NCBI GenBank assembly: GCA_012932295.1 | Contig: JAAONU010000002.1 | Location: 21,545,770-21,609,769 of the forward strand | DNA from: Cyclina sinensis | Taxonomy: Eukaryota > Mollusca > Bivalvia > Venerida > Veneridae | Reading direction: 5' to 3' | DNA: 64,000 nucleotides | Shown here: positions 1-9,847 of the stretch, in pieces | How the letters are laid out: the number at the start of each line of letters is the position of its first letter | How positions within the stretch are numbered: position 1 is the first letter of the stretch | Program-made: the position numbers and the translations under genes | Notes under the pieces: model-generated | Told to the model about the DNA's origin: nothing | The model's input: only the letters and a program-made list of their open reading frames with translations | Databases searched by the model: none

Positions 1-90
1 TTTACAAAGATTGTTCAAATTATGCCACTTGGGATATGAATGGCCCTGCCCCACGGGTCTGTTTATTTAAAGGCTTATTGTAAGAAATTC
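1..90 (+). repeat. Family A monomer fragment at window edge
   Basis: The first bases carry the family A monomer landmarks: TTGTTCAAATTATGCC, then GGCCCTGCCCCACGGGTC, as in the arrays at 10-17 kb. No terminal hairpin is visible, so this is a truncated monomer or the tail of an element lying upstream. From about 91 to 600 I see only AT-rich unique-looking DNA with a short GTT-rich run near 276-305. Confidence 0.6.
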
Positions 91-691
91 TGGACTGTCA
101 TTTCTTAGTTCAAATGTTCTGTTGCACAGTTCATGAAATTGATTAATAAGAAGGTATTTACTTTAGCAAAATGTTTGTCTCTAGGAATTATTCCACAGTT
201 ACACTTAATAAGTTGTTAAACCTCCTGTATTTCATGATTTCTTAGTGACCCGCAAATTCATGGGGACTGACATATTTGTTGTTGTCGTTGTTGTTGTTTT
301 TGTTAGTTGACTGCAATTTTATGCTTATGTGATAATTACTAACAGGTCTGATTTAACCAGTAGATAAATACAACATAATATTGTTTGGTCTCAGAAACAC
401 TGAAAAGTCGCTTGATGTTATGAATTATTGTTTTATTTTACAATTTTACTTTTGAACAACAGTGTTCCAATTGGAGCATCTGTAACTGGTACCGTTCAGT
501 TACCTATTTTGATGATAATATGAAGACATGTCTCTTTTTGTCATTGTGTTGTATATCAAAATGATTGTAAGTGTACCAAGAATTGTATTTTATAAGTTTT
601 ATATGTACACAACTTACTGTTAATGAGTAAAAGCTGGAGTAGCAGAAGTGACCAGTAGCCTGTAATCCCTGCCATTCACCATTCATTTATT

Positions 692-1175
692 TCATTGGTT
701 AACAGTCACCGGACTTTAATTCATTGGTTAAAGGGGACACACCCCTCTTTCTGAGACTCCATCCATTGGTTGTTTTAGATCATGTGTACACAAGTCGATG
801 CTTATAAAACTAGTGGTGACCAGTAAAATGGCCGGCATTCGGTTCTTAACCCGTAACATTTGAAAAGTCAAAGAGCAGTTTTAGTTGATAATTGAAAATA
901 AGTTCATCTAACCATCTGTTCGTTATGTCCGTTTTATTAGTATTCAAGTGACTGGTGTTAGTACCGTATTATTGTCTTTAACCTGTTAATATACTGTTGT
1001 TTGCAACAATATATATACTTTTGATGCTGAACACAGATTATAAATTATTGAATTGCATCTGATAATAGATTTATATAAAGTGTTCAAAGAATTAAACTAC
1101 TGTTATCTTTCAAATTATTCTTGGTATTTCCGACAACTGCTTGCTGTTACAATTTTGGTATCAGAAGTTGGATAT
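692..1175 (+). promoter_or_regulatory. Promoter-like block, possible solo LTR with leader
   Basis: Three ATTGGTT motifs (inverted CCAAT boxes) start near 694, 723 and 765. They are followed by TTATAAAA at 802-809, a spacing that fits a core promoter. About 350 bases downstream, TGGTATCAGAAG at 1156-1167 sits just after a TGTTACAA end and resembles a retroelement primer-binding site (TGG start). No gag reading frame follows. This could be a solo LTR plus leader, or a chance arrangement. The LTR start cannot be fixed from one copy. Confidence 0.3.
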
Positions 1176-1344
1176 CTTGTGTCATAGATATTTCGAATCA
1201 CGTCAAACTATGGAACGCTGTATACATCTTGTATCCTGTTTAAAATGTTTACACTATAATATGACAATGTAATCACTTGATACACACGATTTACTGGAAA
1301 AGATTTATCTAATTTATAAGCTGTGGTGTTTTATTTAAAAAAAA

Positions 1345-1780
1345 ATTGCAGCAATTTAAGTTAAATAACAAGCTGTCAGGAAGGTGTGTAAATCTATTCA
1401 TAATGGGCTGTGTTTCTTTTCTACAAGAACCCTCATTTCACGCATTCAGTATTAATGATCGAGTCGTACAAAACCAAACTTTCTGTTCAGTCAACAAAGC
1501 CAACATTGTCTAAATAAAAAAATATCCATTTTTATGTCAAAGATTATCTTATTCAGAAAACATCATTATAAAGTCAGTTTTCAAGGAAAAAGCATGGTAC
1601 ATTTCCTGCTCTAAAGAGCACTTGGTGTCTGTAGCTTGTAAAGTGACGTAATGTGAATACCATTTATGGAAAATTACTCTCGCTCAATGTTAAAGGTCAT
1701 ATCTTATATTTAGGAACCAATTAACAATTGAGACACAATATAGCATACGTGTACAGATCGTAGGTCATGAGTCCAACGCA
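1345..1780 (+). repeat. Dispersed repeat shared with the 54.8-56.0 kb element
   Basis: The stretch from ATTGCAGCAATTTAAG onward, with GGTGTGTAAATCTATTCAT and the following GGCTGTGTT, matches 55540-55665 in the same strand orientation, with deletions in the latter. At 55.5 kb this piece lies inside a TIR-bounded element. Here it lies just outside the TIR at 1793, so the two loci are rearranged relative to each other. No protein family is recognised in either copy. Confidence 0.55.
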
Positions 1781-1792
1781 TGATATCGTGTA

Positions 1793-2608
1793 CAGTACTC
1801 TCCAGGAGGAACTCACGTTTTCCTCGAGGTCGTCGAGGACTACCCATTCCGTAAAACGCGACCAAATCTGCCGCATTTCTAGGATCCCCACCGTGGACAT
1901 TGTCACCAAATATCGCGGCGGATGTCCGCTAAATGGTTCCGCAAACTTTTTCACAGGTAATTATTGATATCGAGGCTTTCACAGTTCCTGATTACATGCA
2001 TTTCGGAGAATTTAACTTTTAAAAAAAAATATCAAATAAATATATAAAACTCTCATTCTGATGCATTTGTTTACGAATGCTCCTATTTGTTAACACAAAG
2101 AATGACAATTCAAAGCAATTGCTTCTTGAAACAGCTGACCATATTTTCAGAAAATAAATTGACTGGTTTCTGATTGAGACGTGTTAAAAATGCTTTCCTA
2201 TTTAGAGAAAACATAAACCCTTCTGCGACATCTGTATCATCTAGGCGCTTAGCAAAATTACTGATCGATTTTGCTATATGATAATAATACAAAATTTCAA
2301 CAACGAAAGTACACAATAAACCTACACAGCAAATGTATTTGAAATTTGGTTTTAATTTTACCAAAACACACATAATTGGTAGACGTAAAATGCACAGTTT
2401 CATTATGGTCGTTTCATTAAATGTTCAGCTAATCAAGGTGAGTTATGACCTTGATTAATTTCGCGCTGATTGTCAAATATCGCCGAGATATTTCGCGATG
2501 TCGAAACATCAAGGACATCTATCTTTTTCCTTGTTGTCGTGGCGGATATTTCTTTTTCCGCGTCTGTGCAAAAATGCGGAAAATGTGAGTTCCTCGTGGC
2601 GCGTACTG
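1793..2608 (-). mobile_element. TA-flanked CpG-rich TIR element, copy 1
   Basis: The ends are inverted repeats. The left starts CAGTACTCTCCAGGAGGAAC and the reverse complement of the right starts CAGTACGCGCCACGAGGAAC; the match continues through CTCACGTTTTCC/CTCACATTTTCC. Both sides are flanked by TA (1791-1792 and 2609-2610), as expected for a Tc1/mariner-type or related TA-targeting element. The ends are rich in CpG compared with the surroundings. The interior (2100-2403, - strand) matches 55120-55340. No transposase is seen, so the element is non-autonomous or a remnant. Confidence 0.6.
2110..2403 (-). pseudogene. 97-codon membrane-anchor-like ORF inside TIR element
   Basis: An ATG-started frame of 97 codons on the - strand, with a hydrophobic stretch at roughly residues 24-42 (ICCVGLLCTFVVEILYYY) followed by a charged region. 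It resembles the signal-anchor start of a type II membrane protein, but I recognise no family. The homologous DNA at 55120-55386 has the same nucleotide landmarks yet carries stops and indels in this frame. Coding status is doubtful. A captured exon is possible, as is a chance open frame. Confidence 0.25.
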
Positions 2609-2857
2609 TATTTTAAGTCAGTTGTGAAAACATGTAACAAATCAAAATATAAGGCATCCTAAAATGTGAAGATAAAAAGAGTAAGTAATTATGAAATTTC
2701 ACTAGAAGATTAACAATTCAGTCAATTGAATGCATTAACAAATCACAGAGATTCGCGCAGGATTGATTAAATGCAGTTCCACAGTAAATACAGTCAGTTA
2801 TCAGACAAAATTCGTCTTCATGACCCCTCCGCAATTTAGGGTGTTTCTCAGAGTTTC

Positions 2858-3700
2858 TCAGTGATTTTCCTCTGTAGTCTGTAATGTACTGCTAGGATCA
2901 TCTGGATCTGACAACCAAAAGAATCTTGTGACATCATGATCATCTGCATCAAGTCCAATATTTAAGAAGGCTTTCTCATTGTCCATGGTAACGACATTAT
3001 GATTTATTCTGAAGTGTATAAGGATGGCTGTCACATTATTCAATATTGGAGGGGTGTTCTGTAAACAGTCATTTAAACTTGCAGATTCATTTGAACTTCT
3101 GCAACTGCAGTCGAATACTATTCTCATGGACATTGTCGATGAATCCTTCTTAAGGGCATGATGGGGTGTATAATGCAGTTTTTCAGGAGGGGCGACAACA
3201 TTGGGTACTTTCTCTATGAAGTCATGGCGTTCCTGGTCTTCTATGATTTTTCCGTAAGTTCTCAGCAACATGGGTTCCTTCTGGAGTCTGTATGTAATAT
3301 TCTGTGTTCTTTGGGCGATATACTCATTTGTTGGGAGTGGTGGATGATTTTGTTTCCATGGCAACTTGGCGTAGTATTTGTTCTCATGGACACTGTAGGC
3401 AATACATGAATTCTGGTAATTATTCAGATATTCTTCATAATCCTTGTTCTGTTCTGTTGTATCTATTCCCAAGCTCTGGACTTTTCAAAACTTTTCCATA
3501 TATCTATATCTTCCTTGATATTTGTTGTCATCAGACTATTTTCTGTCTGTGCTTAGAGGGGTCCTGATTGTTGATAACCTATCTTCGATTGTACAGCAGG
3601 AGGGCCATTTCCTCGAATCATGTGATCCTGCACAATCTTCCAGTAATAATCAGCTCCTATTTGGAGAGTGATGTCAAAAGAATCATCTTGGCACCAAAGG
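2858..3700 (-). pseudogene. BEL/Pao reverse transcriptase, N-terminal part
   Basis: The - strand frame at 2858-3472 (204 codons) matches the start of Pao-type RT. A connector region is followed by YTPHHALKKDSST, then RIVFDCS, SLNDCLQNTPP and a block with an EKAFLNI-like stretch before DDHDVTRFFWL. These correspond to RT motifs up to the first catalytic region. The YxDD-type motif, RNase H and integrase do not follow because the homology ends near 2840. The upstream linker (3473-3700) has stops. The product would have copied element RNA into DNA in cytoplasmic particles. Confidence 0.8.
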
Positions 3701-4078
3701 TGGGCTAATTTCAGTCCACGTAAATATGGAATATCAGGGATTCTTCTTGGATATGTTGTCAGAGGGCAATTTCTGGTACTGTGAGTACTTTGATAGATAT
3801 ATTTTCTTTGTCTGTTTGTAACATATGGTAGCTGTTAGTAGATGTCGGACCTTTCTTGTTTTCTCTCCAAATCTGGATAAATAGTGCAACTCTGTGCCTG
3901 TGGGTAAAAAATTCAATCTCTGTGCTATTTGTTCTGTGATGAATGTTCTCTGAGCTCCTTCGTTGAAAAGTATGTTGGCATCACAACTTGTTGAAGTACG
4001 GATCCCTCTGTATGTGTGTTCGCAAAGTGTTATATTGAAGTAATATTCTTCTCTATTTTTATGCCATGATAATGGCAA
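3680..4078 (-). pseudogene. BEL/Pao aspartic protease region
   Basis: The - strand frame at 3734-4078 carries a retropepsin-like active-site neighbourhood: ILFNEGAQRTFITEQIAQRL. The usual aspartate of the D-S/T-G or D-E-G type triad is replaced by asparagine (NEG), so the catalytic residue is lost. It sits directly upstream of the RT region, as in other BEL/Pao polyproteins. The left edge abuts the foreign repeat block that starts near 4070, and the gag on the other side of that block begins near 6040. Confidence 0.75.
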
Positions 4079-4580
4079 GCAGGTATATAGTGTTTACCCT
4101 GTGTGTGCGTGTGTGTGTGTGTGTGCGTGTGTGTGTGTGTGGGCACATACAATAGATGTTCATGTCCGGCTCATAACTTTGTTGTGCATGGTTGGATTTC
4201 GAAATAATTTGGCATAAGTGATCATCATGTGAAGTCGACATGTCGCATGCAAGAAACATGTTGCTCGCTCAGTGGTCAAGGTCACAGTGGATACTTAAAG
4301 TTGGGCTTATTCCTTATAGGAATAGTGTGAAAAAGTTGTCTGTGTCCAGCTCGTAACTTTGTTTTGCATGGTTGGATTTTGAAATAATTTGGCAAAAGTG
4401 ATCATCATATGAAGTCAACATGTCGCATGCAAGAAATATGTTGCTAGCTCAAAGGTCAAGGTCACAGTGGACACTTGAAATTTAGGCTGATTCCCTGTAT
4501 GGATATAGTGAAAAACTTGTTTGTGTCCTGCTCATAACTTCCTCATGCAAGGTGGGATTTAAAAAAAAAATGTGTTTATT
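4070..4580 (+). repeat. Family F repeat with (GT)n microsatellite
   Basis: Starts near GATAATGGCAAGCAGGTAT and holds monomers with GGCTCATAACTTTGTTGTGC and TGTCGCATGCAAGAAA. The same unit occurs at 27075-27500, directly before another family B element, so F and B travel together. The copy here has an expanded GT/GC-interrupted microsatellite (about 4098-4141) that the 27 kb copy lacks. Confidence 0.7.
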
Positions 4581-5690
4581 ATGTCACTCCCCTATCTGGG
4601 GGAGACATATTGTTTTTGCCCTGTCTGTCTGTCACACTTTGTTTCAGCTCAGTAACTTGAGTTCTATTTGACCCAGAGGCTTCAAAACTTCATAGGATGA
4701 TTGTCCTTAATGAGTAAAAGAAGCCTATTGATTTTGGGGGATGTAGGTCAAAGGTCAAGGTCACTGTGACCTTAAATGAGAAAATGGTTTCTGTTCAATA
4801 ACTAGAGTTCTATTTGACCTAGTATCTCAAACTTAATAGGTTGACTGTCCTTATTGCTTTACAAAAGTCTATTGATTTTGGGTCAGCCAGTCAAAGGATC
4901 AAGGTCACAGTGACCTTATATGTAAAAATTGGTTTCCACTCAATAAATGGAGTTCTATTTGACCCAGATTCTTGAAACTTCATATAATGTCTTTATTGAG
5001 TAGAAAAAGCCTATTGATTTTGGGGGCAGCCGATCAAAGGTCAAGGACACAGTGATCTTTAACTTGAAAATGGTTTCCGCTCTATAACTTGGGTTCTATT
5101 TGACTAGAGTCTTCAAACTTCATAGGATGATTGTCCTTAATGAGTAGAAAAAGCCTATTGATTTTGGGGGCAGCCAATCAAAGGTCAAGGACACAGTGGT
5201 CTTTAACTTGAAAATGGTTTCCGCTCTATAACTTGAGTTCTGTTTGACCCAGACTCTTCAAACTTCATAGAATAATTGTCCTGAATGAGTAGAAAAAGCC
5301 TAATGATTTTGGGGTCAGCCACTAAAAGGTCAAGGTCACACTGATCTTTAACTTGAAAATGGTTTCCGCTCAATAAGTTGAGTTTTATTTGACCCAGACT
5401 CTTCAAGCTTCATAGGATGATTGTCCTTAATGAGTAGAAGAACCTATTGATTTTGGGGTCAGCCACTCAAAGGTCAAGGTCACTGTGAGCTTTAACTTGA
5501 AATAGGTTTCCACTCGATAATTTGAGTTCTGTTTGACCCAGAGTCTTCAAACTTTATAGGATGATTCTCCTTAATGAGTAGAAAAAACCTATTGATTTTG
5601 AGGTCAGCTGGTAAGAGGTGGAGGTCACAGTGATCTTTAACTTGAAAATGGTTTCTGCTCAATAACTCGGCTCTGCCTTGGGTGTTATTT
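4581..5690 (+). mobile_element. Family B tandem-core element, copy 1
   Basis: Begins with a hairpin (ATGTC ... CCCCTATCTGGGG ... GACAT), then CTGTCTGTCTGTCAC, then about seven monomers of roughly 135-145 bp. Landmarks of each monomer are TTCAAACTTCATAGGATGATTG, CTATTGATTTTGGGG and GGTCAAAGGTCAAGGTCAC. The architecture (5' hairpin, microsatellite, tandem core) is the one described for Helentron-associated elements of bivalves. The 3' end is not clear. It lies inside the BEL/Pao element. Confidence 0.65.
4745..4772 (+). promoter_or_regulatory. Nuclear-receptor-type site cluster in family B monomer
   Basis: AGGTCA at 4745, 4752 and 4758 form a direct repeat with 1-base spacing followed by an abutting third copy. 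The third copy also starts a perfect inverted repeat with 3-base spacing, AGGTCACTGTGACCT (4758-4772), which equals the consensus estrogen-response element. A second perfect inverted repeat lies at 4902-4916. Whether any receptor binds here is unknown; the match is to consensus only. Confidence 0.5.
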
Positions 5691-5744
5691 CAGTTCTCGG
5701 GTTGCTAATATGCACTATTACCCTGAGAGACGTGTTATTTTTAT

Positions 5745-6040
5745 AATAACATAAGGCAGGTGAGCAACAAAGAACATACATGAATGTAATAGACATTTGT
5801 AGTTGCTTTGATATCATTATTATATCTGCGCAACAGATAGATTGCTAAGTAGGTTTTATCCCTTTCTGTTTTGTTGCCTTGATGCAATCTCTTGAAGGAT
5901 ATTAGAGAGACTGAAGATTTTATACTTGTAAGAGACTACTGCTGAACTTGTCTTTGCAAATGCACCACTTATGTGTTCATATAGTTTGCGTCCAGGGTCA
6001 TTCAGTGGGGGAATCTGTGTCCTTTGGACACATTTCTAGT
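5745..6040. repeat. 300 bp dispersed repeat, copy 1
   Basis: From CAGGTGAGCAACAAAGAA to ACATTTCTAGT this segment matches 35980-36288, including AATGTAATAGACATTTGTAG and ATATTAGAGAGACTGAAGA. The second copy is outside any BEL/Pao sequence, so this is an independent repeat and not part of the retrotransposon. No ORF or TIR was recognised. Confidence 0.65.
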
Positions 6041-7134
6041 CTTATTTTCATTGGTGTTTACTGTCTTCTTTTCTTGTAAATTTCCGCTATCAGATTTATT
6101 CATACACAGACTTTTATGATGTCTGCATGAACATTACTGACAGCTTGACTTGGATTTACAGTCGGCAACTCTATGTTTCCCCAAACAATTAAAACACAAT
6201 ATATCACATTCCACAATGTCGACTCTATCAGAACAGGTCTTTACTATTACACAGTTCGCACTGGAGTGAGATTTTTTGCAGAATACGCACAATCTTCATG
6301 ACGGTATACCACAGTGATTATTGTGCCTATAATTCGTAATGAATGCTGCAGAAGCTGAATCATTCTTGGGGGTCTGTAATTCATCTGTACCTTGATAACT
6401 GGGAGTCTGTAGTTCATTTCCATCTTCAATGATAGATAATTCTTTCAGTAGAAACTTTATAATATCACTTAAACACCAGTTTGACAAGCCATGTTCACCT
6501 GTCATGTTCTTTTTGATTTTGGCGGGAAGTTTATTCATCATAACAGGTACTAATAAGGAGCCATACATACCTTCACTTTGTCCTAATAAATCTAGACCTC
6601 TAATATAAGTTTCTATTGCATCATATAAGTGATGTTGAGATGATAATGATTTCACCGGGGTGGGGACATCATGTAGGGCTTTCATGTAAGTTATATAATT
6701 TTCTCACGTCCGTATCTTTCATGCAGAAGTGAGACTTCTTTCTGTAATTTACATTGGAAAGGCTAAAACCTGAGTGTTTGTAAAGATTCTACTCTTAGTA
6801 GGGATTTCAAGTAATTAAATCTTTATACATCTGTAAGTGATGGATTTCTTTGAATGGCTGATTCATAAGAGTCCCAGAATGCCTGCCACTCAAGAACCTT
6901 TTCAGAGAAAAAGGGAAGGTCTGATTTTGGTAATTTGTGAAATACTGAACTGTTTATTGAATTGAATGAGCATGAATTCATACTTGGCTGGTGTACTTTG
7001 TCGATAGAAATAGCTGCGATGTTTTTGTTGGCTTGCAGGTGTGTTTGATTTATTCCACATATGGGTACATCTTCCAGAATGCAACATGTATCAGGGCTCG
7101 CGCTGGCGTTCGCCAACGGTGCCAATGGCTCCAA
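6040..7134 (-). pseudogene. BEL/Pao gag: DUF1759-like domain and zinc knuckles
   Basis: The - strand frame at 6823-7134 carries LPKSDLPFFSEKVLEWQAFW followed by DSYESAIQRNPSLTDV, the signature of the DUF1759 gag domain. After stops and a frameshift it resumes at 6296-6685 (YMKALHDVPTPVKS, then LVPVMMNKLPAKIKK). In a third frame, two cysteine clusters follow around 6130-6290: CVFCKKSHSSANC, and CFNCLGKHRVADC further on. These match the paired zinc knuckles of BEL/Pao gag. The protein would form the retroelement capsid. At least three disabling changes are visible. Confidence 0.85.
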
Positions 7135-8170
7135 ATTGCGAAAATTGGCTAAAAAAAATCAAGATTTGCGAAAACACGCTAAAAGTATGACTTTCGACAT
7201 TTTGGGAAATCCCCGAGTCAAAAAATAGAATGTTTAGCTCAGATCGAGGCGGTTGACTGGTTTTCCGATATCAATAGCGGTAAACTAGTAATAAATCAAT
7301 AGACGCAGTCCACATGTTGTAATATCCGGTAATATGCATGTGAGTGTCAGTTTGTGGCAATAAACAGATTAAATATGTGTCAAGTTGTTCGTGAACCAAT
7401 TAGCTCGATCATAGTCAATAATCACGGATGATTGTTTTACAAACAGCGGCTCAATCAAGTGATCATCGTCGGCACTTAACTTTTTAAAGGATAAATATTG
7501 CGGTTGATGGTATTAAGTGGATGGATTTGATAGCAACTGGAATAAATTCTTTCACACGTTTTCGATACGTTTCTTTTAATTTTCATTGTCAGTAAAGGTA
7601 ATTATGGAAGGTATTTTTGAGTAAATGTACAAAGGTATATATACTGAATTTTTACCGAGGCTAATCAGATAGGCATAAAATAAATTTATGCAAAAAATCA
7701 AAAATGGCACCAAAACGTAAACTTGATTTAGACAGTTCAACTTCACCTCCTAAAAAATGGAATCAAACACAGCTAGAAATTTTTAGATACTTGGAAATAT
7801 GGCAATTCTTGGTTAACATATGATCCTCAATTCTTGTGGCTCTGCATTAGCTTGTATCATATGTAAATAACATGTACTTTGATTTGTTACAGTGCATAAA
7901 AATATTATGATAAATAAATTATTTTATTTATATTGATTTGTGCTTAATTTTTAGTAGGAAAACACCAATTGTTTTAATATGAGTCATTTTACTCGTCTGA
8001 TAATCAAAGAGCATAATGGTTCAAAGTTCCTCGACAGAGATCACCATTTACCAATGAAAATTCAAACAATTTTCGACGCGGGAGGGGTACTTCCCCACCC
8101 GCACCCACCCCCTTTTCCGCGTCGAAAAATATATTTGGCTCAAGCAATTTTTGATCCAGAGCTAGCCCTG
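7092..8170. mobile_element. hAT-like TIR element inserted in BEL/Pao gag
   Basis: The left end is CAGGGCTCGCGCTGG and the reverse complement of the right end is CAGGGCTAGCTCTGG (13 of 15 identical). Starting with CAGGG is typical of hAT elements. TGTAT directly flanks both ends, shorter than the 8-base duplication usual for hAT, so the family is not certain. BEL/Pao gag sequence continues on both sides (7134 downward and 8180 upward), which proves later insertion. Only a short N-terminal-like ORF remains inside. Confidence 0.65.
7704..7823 (+). pseudogene. Truncated 39-codon ORF inside hAT-like element
   Basis: An ATG-started frame begins MAPKRKLDLDSS and continues with a basic, KKW-containing segment before a stop at 7821. 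The basic start suits a nuclear protein such as a hAT-family transposase N-terminus, but 39 codons are too few to assign. If it is transposase, more than 90 percent is missing. Placement between two hAT-like ends is the main support. Confidence 0.3.
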
Positions 8171-8179
8171 TGTATATGT

Positions 8180-8472
8180 AAAAGGTTGTGCTGTAGAATT
8201 TAAATTAGAATTTTTTACCTTTAAATTCTTCTTAATTTTGTTGATTGCTGACTGCAGAATGTAGCTATAATCATGCTGCATGATCACCTCCTCCTATATC
8301 TTGTCTTCATTATCTGTTGAATGTATGTCTAAAACTTGGTTGTGTAGATCATAGATGATATATGCTTTTCTTCCAATGTGTGAAGAGTGTTCTCTGTTTC
8401 CTCGACATTGTTGTCTGTGAGCTCTTTAAATTTTGCATGATTGCTGCTTTATTTCCCTTTAATAACACTCAT
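8180..8472 (-). pseudogene. BEL/Pao gag N-terminal region
   Basis: On the - strand an ATG at 8472 opens a short frame that stops and resumes with NNVEETENTLHTLEEKH. A shifted frame continues DLHNQVLDIHSTDNEDK and ends with SAINKIKKNLK. The heptad-like pattern and the HxLEEKH/VLD spacing match the coiled-coil region found before DUF1759 in Pao gag proteins. It joins the 7134 gag segment if the hAT-like element is removed. Several stops show decay. Confidence 0.6.
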
Positions 8473-8554
8473 TGTTTTGACAAATTCATCTTTGCGGTAG
8501 TTCTACTCTCTCTGCTGTATTTGTGCTGGTTTTCTCTATATGTGTATCCTGCTC

Positions 8555-8762
8555 ATGGGACCAAAATGTCAGGATGACATTAACAACTCAATGTGCATCT
8601 GATTTCAATGACTGTATTGTACCAACAGACATTTCAAACGTACAAAACTGAAACAAAAGTGACGTCAGCGTCACGTCATAGTAAAATGCTGTATACCGTA
8701 ATAGCACTAAAAGTCTATATGACGTCTGAGCATCTAAATAATGCACGTAATATTTAACAGTC
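8555..8762 (-). mobile_element. Candidate BEL/Pao 5' LTR and primer-binding site
   Basis: Upstream of gag on the - strand, TTTTGGTCCCATGAGC (around 8552-8567) resembles a primer-binding site with its TGG start. It directly follows a CCTGACA end. The possible LTR begins TGTTAAATATTACG near 8762, giving about 190 bases with TG...CA ends. CRE-like TGACGTCA is present. There is no second LTR in the window to confirm it. Confidence 0.35.
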
Positions 8763-8769
8763 ACAGAAG

Positions 8770-9846
8770 TTAAAATAGATTTGTCTACCTTGTGTCATAG
8801 CGTTATGGACACAATTGTCACATTTGATTAAGTTTCAACGAAACTTTCACAAAACATTTATAAACAATAGATCTCCTTTCTTTTTCTGAACCAGCCTGAT
8901 TCCATTATGGGTTCCAAAGGTAGGGGGGCCAATATAGGCTTATTTTGCCATGGGTTTATGGTTTCATAGATTTGGTATCTTACAAACCACTTGCCTGGTA
9001 TGTATGTATCATGGACATCTGCCCTTGTGTTTGATTTTAGGTATCTAAAGTCAAGTCACCAAGGCTAAAAAATCGAAATTTGCCCCACCCCAGGGGTCAC
9101 TTGGTTTTATATGGACTGACATAGGTACAAACTTTAAAAATCATCGTGTCAGAAACCACAAGGCCTGAAGTTTAGATATTTGGTGTGTGAATGAAAGTAG
9201 TTGCAGTTGTTCTCAAGTGAGTGATAAAAGAGCCATTGTGGCCCTCTTGTTGTTATGGATCCTACATTTATCACCCGGTATCTTAGATTATAATGGTACC
9301 TTGCATGGACATCTACCACAGGGTGGAGTTTGAGGTCACTGTGGTCAAGGTCACGGGTGTTAAAAATAGATTTTTCTACTGTACATCATAGTGTTATGCA
9401 TGCATTGGATTCAGATTCAACCAAACTTTCACATCAAGATTTAATAACAATAGATCTCAGTTCTTTTCCTGAATTAACCTAATCCTGACATGGGTTCCAG
9501 AGGTATGGGGCCAAAATAGGCCTTTTTTGCCATGTCTGCATGATAGTGGTTTCACAGCTTTGATAATCTTACAAACCACTGACCTGAGTCTTTATTAATC
9601 TAATATCTTAGATATTTGGTATGTATGTACCATGGACATCTGCCCTTGGGTAAGGTTTTAGGTCACTAGGGTCAAGGTCTAAAAATTAAAATTGGTCCCA
9701 CCCAAGGGTCACTGTCAAAAGTAAAAACTTTAAAAATCTTCTTGTCAGAAACCACGAGACCTTGAATTTAGATATTTGGTGTGTGAAGGAAAGTAGTTGC
9801 AGTTGTACTCGGGTGAGCAATAAAAGGGCCATCATGGCCCTCTTGT
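8770..9846 (+). mobile_element. Two adjoining ~600 bp family A-related units
   Basis: Two homologous units share TATGTATCATGGACATCTGCCC, GCCCCACCCCAGGGGTC-type segments and TTTAGATATTTGGTGTGTGA. The first ends at 9250 with a decayed hairpin (GAGCCATTGTGGCCC then TCTTGT). The second ends at 9846 with an intact one (GGGCCATCATGGCCC then TCTTGT). Neither has a clear AGCTCACC start, so both look 5'-truncated. The second abuts the start of the next full element. Confidence 0.6.
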
Positions 9847-9847
9847 T

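Larger units (their letters stand above)
2836..8762 (-). mobile_element. Degenerate BEL/Pao LTR retrotransposon, nested insertions
   Basis: Reading on the - strand, I see in order a candidate 5' LTR, a gag N-terminal region, a DUF1759-like gag with paired zinc knuckles, a retropepsin-like protease and the start of a Pao-type reverse transcriptase. This is the BEL/Pao order. The element is interrupted by a hAT-like element (7092-8170) and by a block of unrelated repeats (about 4070-6040). RNase H, integrase and a 3' LTR are not visible, so the 3' half is missing. In-frame stops and frameshifts throughout show that it is dead. Confidence 0.8.

Noticed and set aside
1721..1967. Overlapping frames on both strands with high GC, first read as a host exon
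   Set aside because: The segment is one of two inverted repeats of a TA-flanked element (partner at 2470-2608), and no family match was recognised.
4059..4259. Histidine-threonine repeat peptide on the - strand
   Set aside because: It is a translation of the GT microsatellite.
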